Assembly: GCA_039026915.1 (NCBI GenBank)
Contig: JBCCLJ010000095.1
Span: forward strand, 1 to 24,808
Length of the DNA: 24,808 bases
From: JBCCLJ01 sp039026915
GTDB lineage: Bacteria > Acidobacteriota > Thermoanaerobaculia > Multivoradales > Multivoraceae
Direction of reading: 5' to 3'
Shown here one piece after another: positions 22,695 to 24,808 of the stretch (position 1 is the stretch's first letter; every line of letters begins with the position of its first letter). The position numbers and the translations under genes are program-made. The notes under the pieces are model-generated. The model was given only the letters and a program-made list of their open reading frames with translations. It ran no database searches and was not told where the DNA came from.

Positions 22695-23591
22695 TTGGTC
22701 GCGCCGCGCAGCGCTCTCGGTCCCCTCCTGCACTCGAGTGTCGACTACGCCGGCCTCTTCCCGCCGGCGAGGCTCGACATGTTGCCGGCGATGGAGAACT
22801 ACGCGACCTACCTGCGGTCGTCCGATCGGTGGCTTCTCGGCAGCTTCGTCCTACCCTTCGCTCGAGTGGAGGAGTTCGAGGAGCTGCTGCCCAAGATCCA
22901 GGGACGCAGCGGCAGGCGCTGGTCGCTGAGTCTCATCCTGGCCGACTCCCGTGCGGTGCGCTCAGCTCGGCTGCGCGCCTTCCTGGACCGAGCCGGAGAC
23001 CGCTTCGAGATCGGCTCCTTCGAAGTGGCACCGATCGGCTCTCGGAGTATCCCCGCTGCGGCCAACCAGCTCTCTCTCGACGCTCCGGTGTTCTTCGAAT
23101 GCCCGGTCGACGATCGGCTCGAGGCCCGCCTGCGAGCGATCGCCTCGGCCGGGGTCAGCGCCAAGATCCGCACCGGAGGCGTGGAGCCTTCGGCTTTTCC
23201 GAGCGTCGTGGAGGTTGCGCACTTCATCGAGCGCTGCCACCACCACCTCGTTCCGTTCAAGGCGACAGCGGGCCTTCACCATGCTCTGCGCGGCCCGAAC
23301 CCCCTGACCTACGAGAAGGGCAGTCCGAGCGCCTGGATGCACGGGTTCTTCAATGTCTCCCTGGGCGCGGCCCTGGTGACCTCGGGCAAGATCAGCGGCG
23401 GTGAACTGATCGAGCTGCTCAGCGAGTCGGCAGCCGAGGCTTTCCGTGTCGCCGGCAAGGAGATCCGCTGGCGCGATCGCACGGCGGCCCGGGAAGAAAT
23501 CGAGCGCGCGCGACGGAGCTTTCTCCAGTCCTTCGGCTCTTGCTCCTTCGAGGAGCCCCTCGAGGAGCTCTCGATGCGCGGATTCGTCTGA
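22695..23591 (+). CDS. Conserved-looking unknown protein in the homogentisate operon
   Basis: I do not recognise a named family; 298 residues. No signal peptide or membrane segment is apparent, so it is probably cytosolic. Alternating hydrophobic strands and helices suggest an alpha/beta barrel-like fold. The most striking segment is AKIRTGGVEPSAFPSVVEVAHFIERCHHHLVPFKATAGLHHALRG (about 155-199), with a candidate active-site Lys (FKATAGLHH) and clustered His residues. PLLHSSVDYAGLFPPA at the N-terminus also looks motif-like. The start is TTG 22695, 1 nt after the phhA stop, so the gene is coupled to phhA and expressed with the pathway. It occupies the place where maleylacetoacetate isomerase is usually found, but does not look like the glutathione transferase-type enzyme. 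A role in the pathway is likely; the reaction is unknown. Confidence 0.8.
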   Translation: MVAPRSALGPLLHSSVDYAGLFPPARLDMLPAMENYATYLRSSDRWLLGSFVLPFARVEEFEELLPKIQGRSGRRWSLSLILADSRAVRSARLRAFLDRAGDRFEIGSFEVAPIGSRSIPAAANQLSLDAPVFFECPVDDRLEARLRAIASAGVSAKIRTGGVEPSAFPSVVEVAHFIERCHHHLVPFKATAGLHHALRGPNPLTYEKGSPSAWMHGFFNVSLGAALVTSGKISGGELIELLSESAAEAFRVAGKEIRWRDRTAAREEIERARRSFLQSFGSCSFEEPLEELSMRGFV

Positions 23592-23699
23592 GCATCGGCA
23601 TTGCTTCGCAGGCGCTGAGTTCCGTCGCCGGAGGTGTCCGCGAAACGAGGGACTGCGGTATCGTTCGGGAGTACGCGTACCAGGAATGGAAGAGGGACC

Positions 23700-24808
23700 A
23701 TGAGCCGCAAGATCGATGAGACCCATCGGCCTGAGCTGACCAGCTGGGTCGAGTCGGCCAACGCCGAGGGAAGCGACTTCCCGATTCAGAATCTGCCCTT
23801 CGGCGTCTTTACGACCGAGGCCAGGGATCGCCCCCACATCGGCGTCGCGATCGGCGATCAGATCCTCGATTTGGCGCTCTGCCGCTACAAACGGCTCCTG
23901 ATCGATCTACCGTCCGATCTGCAGCGAGCCTGCGTTGCAACGACTCTGAATCCTCTGATGTCGCTACGCCGCAAGAACTGGCGCGAGCTGCGGCGGCTGA
24001 TTTCGGCGCTCCTCTCCGAGCGGACGATGGCCAGCTACGTCAAACCGTGCCTGGTGCCGATGGAAGAGGCCACGATGCACATGCCGGCGGTCGTCGGCGA
24101 CTACACCGACTTCTACGCATCGGTGCACCACGCGACGAACATTGGACGTCTTTTCCGGCCCGACAACCCACTGCTGCCGAACTACAAGCACGTGCCGATC
24201 GGTTACCACGGCCGGTCTTCGTCCCTCGTCGTCAGCGGTACTGAAGTCACTCGGCCCTGCGGTCAGACCAAGGCTCCCGACGCCGAGCTGCCGGCCCACG
24301 GTCCCAGCCGCCTCCTCGACTACGAGCTCGAGGTCGGCTTCTTCGTCGGCGGTCCTCTGAATCAGCTGGGCGACACGATCCCGGTCTCCAAGGCAGAGAA
24401 CCGCATTTTTGGTCTCTGCCTCGTCAACGACTGGTCCGCGCGCGACATCCAGGCCTGGGAGTACCAGCCGCTCGGGCCCTTCCTCGGAAAGAGCTTTCTG
24501 ACATCGCTCTCGCCATGGGTCGTGACGATGGAGGCTCTCGCTCCGTTTCGCTGTGAGCCGACCCCGCGAGCGGAGGGTGATCCGGAGCCGCTTCCGTATC
24601 TCTCCGAGGGACATCCCAGGAACGGCGCGGTGTCGCTCGATCTCGAGGTGTATCTCTCGACGGAGTCTCTCCGCGCGGAGGAGGAGGAGCCGGTCCGACT
24701 CAGCCAGGCTTCGTTCGTCGACATGTACTGGACGCTCGCGCAGATGGTGACGCATCACTCCAGTAACGGCTGCAATCTGAGACCCGGCGATCTCATGGCC
24801 AGTGGCAC
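23700..24808 (+). CDS. fahA: Fumarylacetoacetase (C-terminus outside window)
   Basis: Last enzyme of phenylalanine/tyrosine catabolism, hydrolysing fumarylacetoacetate to fumarate and acetoacetate. About 369 of the usual 420-440 residues are visible. The N-terminal SH3-like domain covers about 28-118, starting NLPFGVFTTE. The catalytic domain follows, with the metal and active-site residues in VGDYTDFYASVHHATN (Asp137 and His144 by alignment with the mouse enzyme), HVPIGYHGR, LDYELEVGFFVG (Glu209, Glu211) and LVNDWSARDIQAWEYQPLGPFLGKSF (Asp244). The visible end, GDLMASGT, corresponds to the conserved GDLLGTGT stretch. ATG 23700 follows GAAGAGGGA. The gap after the preceding gene is 108 bp, longer than others in the operon but without an evident terminator. 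Confidence 0.96.
   Translation, partial: MSRKIDETHRPELTSWVESANAEGSDFPIQNLPFGVFTTEARDRPHIGVAIGDQILDLALCRYKRLLIDLPSDLQRACVATTLNPLMSLRRKNWRELRRLISALLSERTMASYVKPCLVPMEEATMHMPAVVGDYTDFYASVHHATNIGRLFRPDNPLLPNYKHVPIGYHGRSSSLVVSGTEVTRPCGQTKAPDAELPAHGPSRLLDYELEVGFFVGGPLNQLGDTIPVSKAENRIFGLCLVNDWSARDIQAWEYQPLGPFLGKSFLTSLSPWVVTMEALAPFRCEPTPRAEGDPEPLPYLSEGHPRNGAVSLDLEVYLSTESLRAEEEEPVRLSQASFVDMYWTLAQMVTHHSSNGCNLRPGDLMASG

Overview
The window is GC-rich chromosomal DNA (mid-60s % GC by eye) from a Gram-negative-type aerobic bacterium. Shine-Dalgarno sites are strong and TTG or GTG starts are frequent. The gene content (E1/E2 2-oxoglutarate dehydrogenase, a bifunctional PBP, an aerobic phenylalanine/tyrosine catabolic cluster, a selenoprotein, a protein with carboxypeptidase-regulatory-like repeats) fits Acidobacteriota (Thermoanaerobaculia-like) or Myxococcota. 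That placement is inference. There are no rRNA, tRNA, CRISPR or recognisable IS genes.

Layout. Positions 1-3648 (minus): 2-oxoglutarate dehydrogenase E1 (odhA) followed by E2 (odhB, cut by the window edge). Positions 4019-6684 (plus): a MATE-family exporter and argininosuccinate synthase (argG). Positions 6718-7452 (minus): a terminator and a secreted peroxiredoxin-like protein whose reading frame is interrupted by one UGA at the peroxidatic-Cys position. The UGA lies in a UxxC motif and is followed at SECIS distance by a perfect 8-bp hairpin with a GGU loop, so it is read as a selenoprotein. Position-wise ORF calling breaks this gene into two fragments. Positions 7605-9293 (minus): an AidB-like acyl-CoA dehydrogenase. 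Positions 9414-12052 (plus): a STAS-domain protein and a class A penicillin-binding protein. Positions 12077-12559 (minus) and 12687-13331 (plus): a flavin reductase-like protein and a Nudix hydrolase, divergent.

Positions 13369-15278 hold a compositionally different, lower-GC segment with one large secreted or surface-type hypothetical gene. It is bracketed by a 20-bp direct repeat. The left copy lies in a decayed duplicate of the 3' end of the neighbouring isocitrate dehydrogenase-like gene, so the segment looks inserted or rearranged. Positions 15279-17977 (minus) carry an Lrp/AsnC regulator, an NAD-type isocitrate dehydrogenase and a second, degenerate paralogue, arranged like an operon and resembling a catalytic/non-catalytic subunit pair.

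Positions 18124-24808 (plus) form a catabolic operon: PLP aminotransferase, 4-hydroxyphenylpyruvate dioxygenase, short-form homogentisate dioxygenase, phenylalanine 4-hydroxylase, an unrecognised 298-residue protein and fumarylacetoacetase (cut by the right edge). Together they turn phenylalanine into tyrosine, 4-hydroxyphenylpyruvate, homogentisate, maleylacetoacetate and finally fumarate plus acetoacetate. No maleylacetoacetate isomerase is visible, and the unknown protein sits where it would be expected. The divergent Lrp-type regulator and the phased repeats between it and the operon suggest amino-acid-responsive control. The products feed the TCA cycle, whose enzymes (IDH, OGDH) are encoded nearby.
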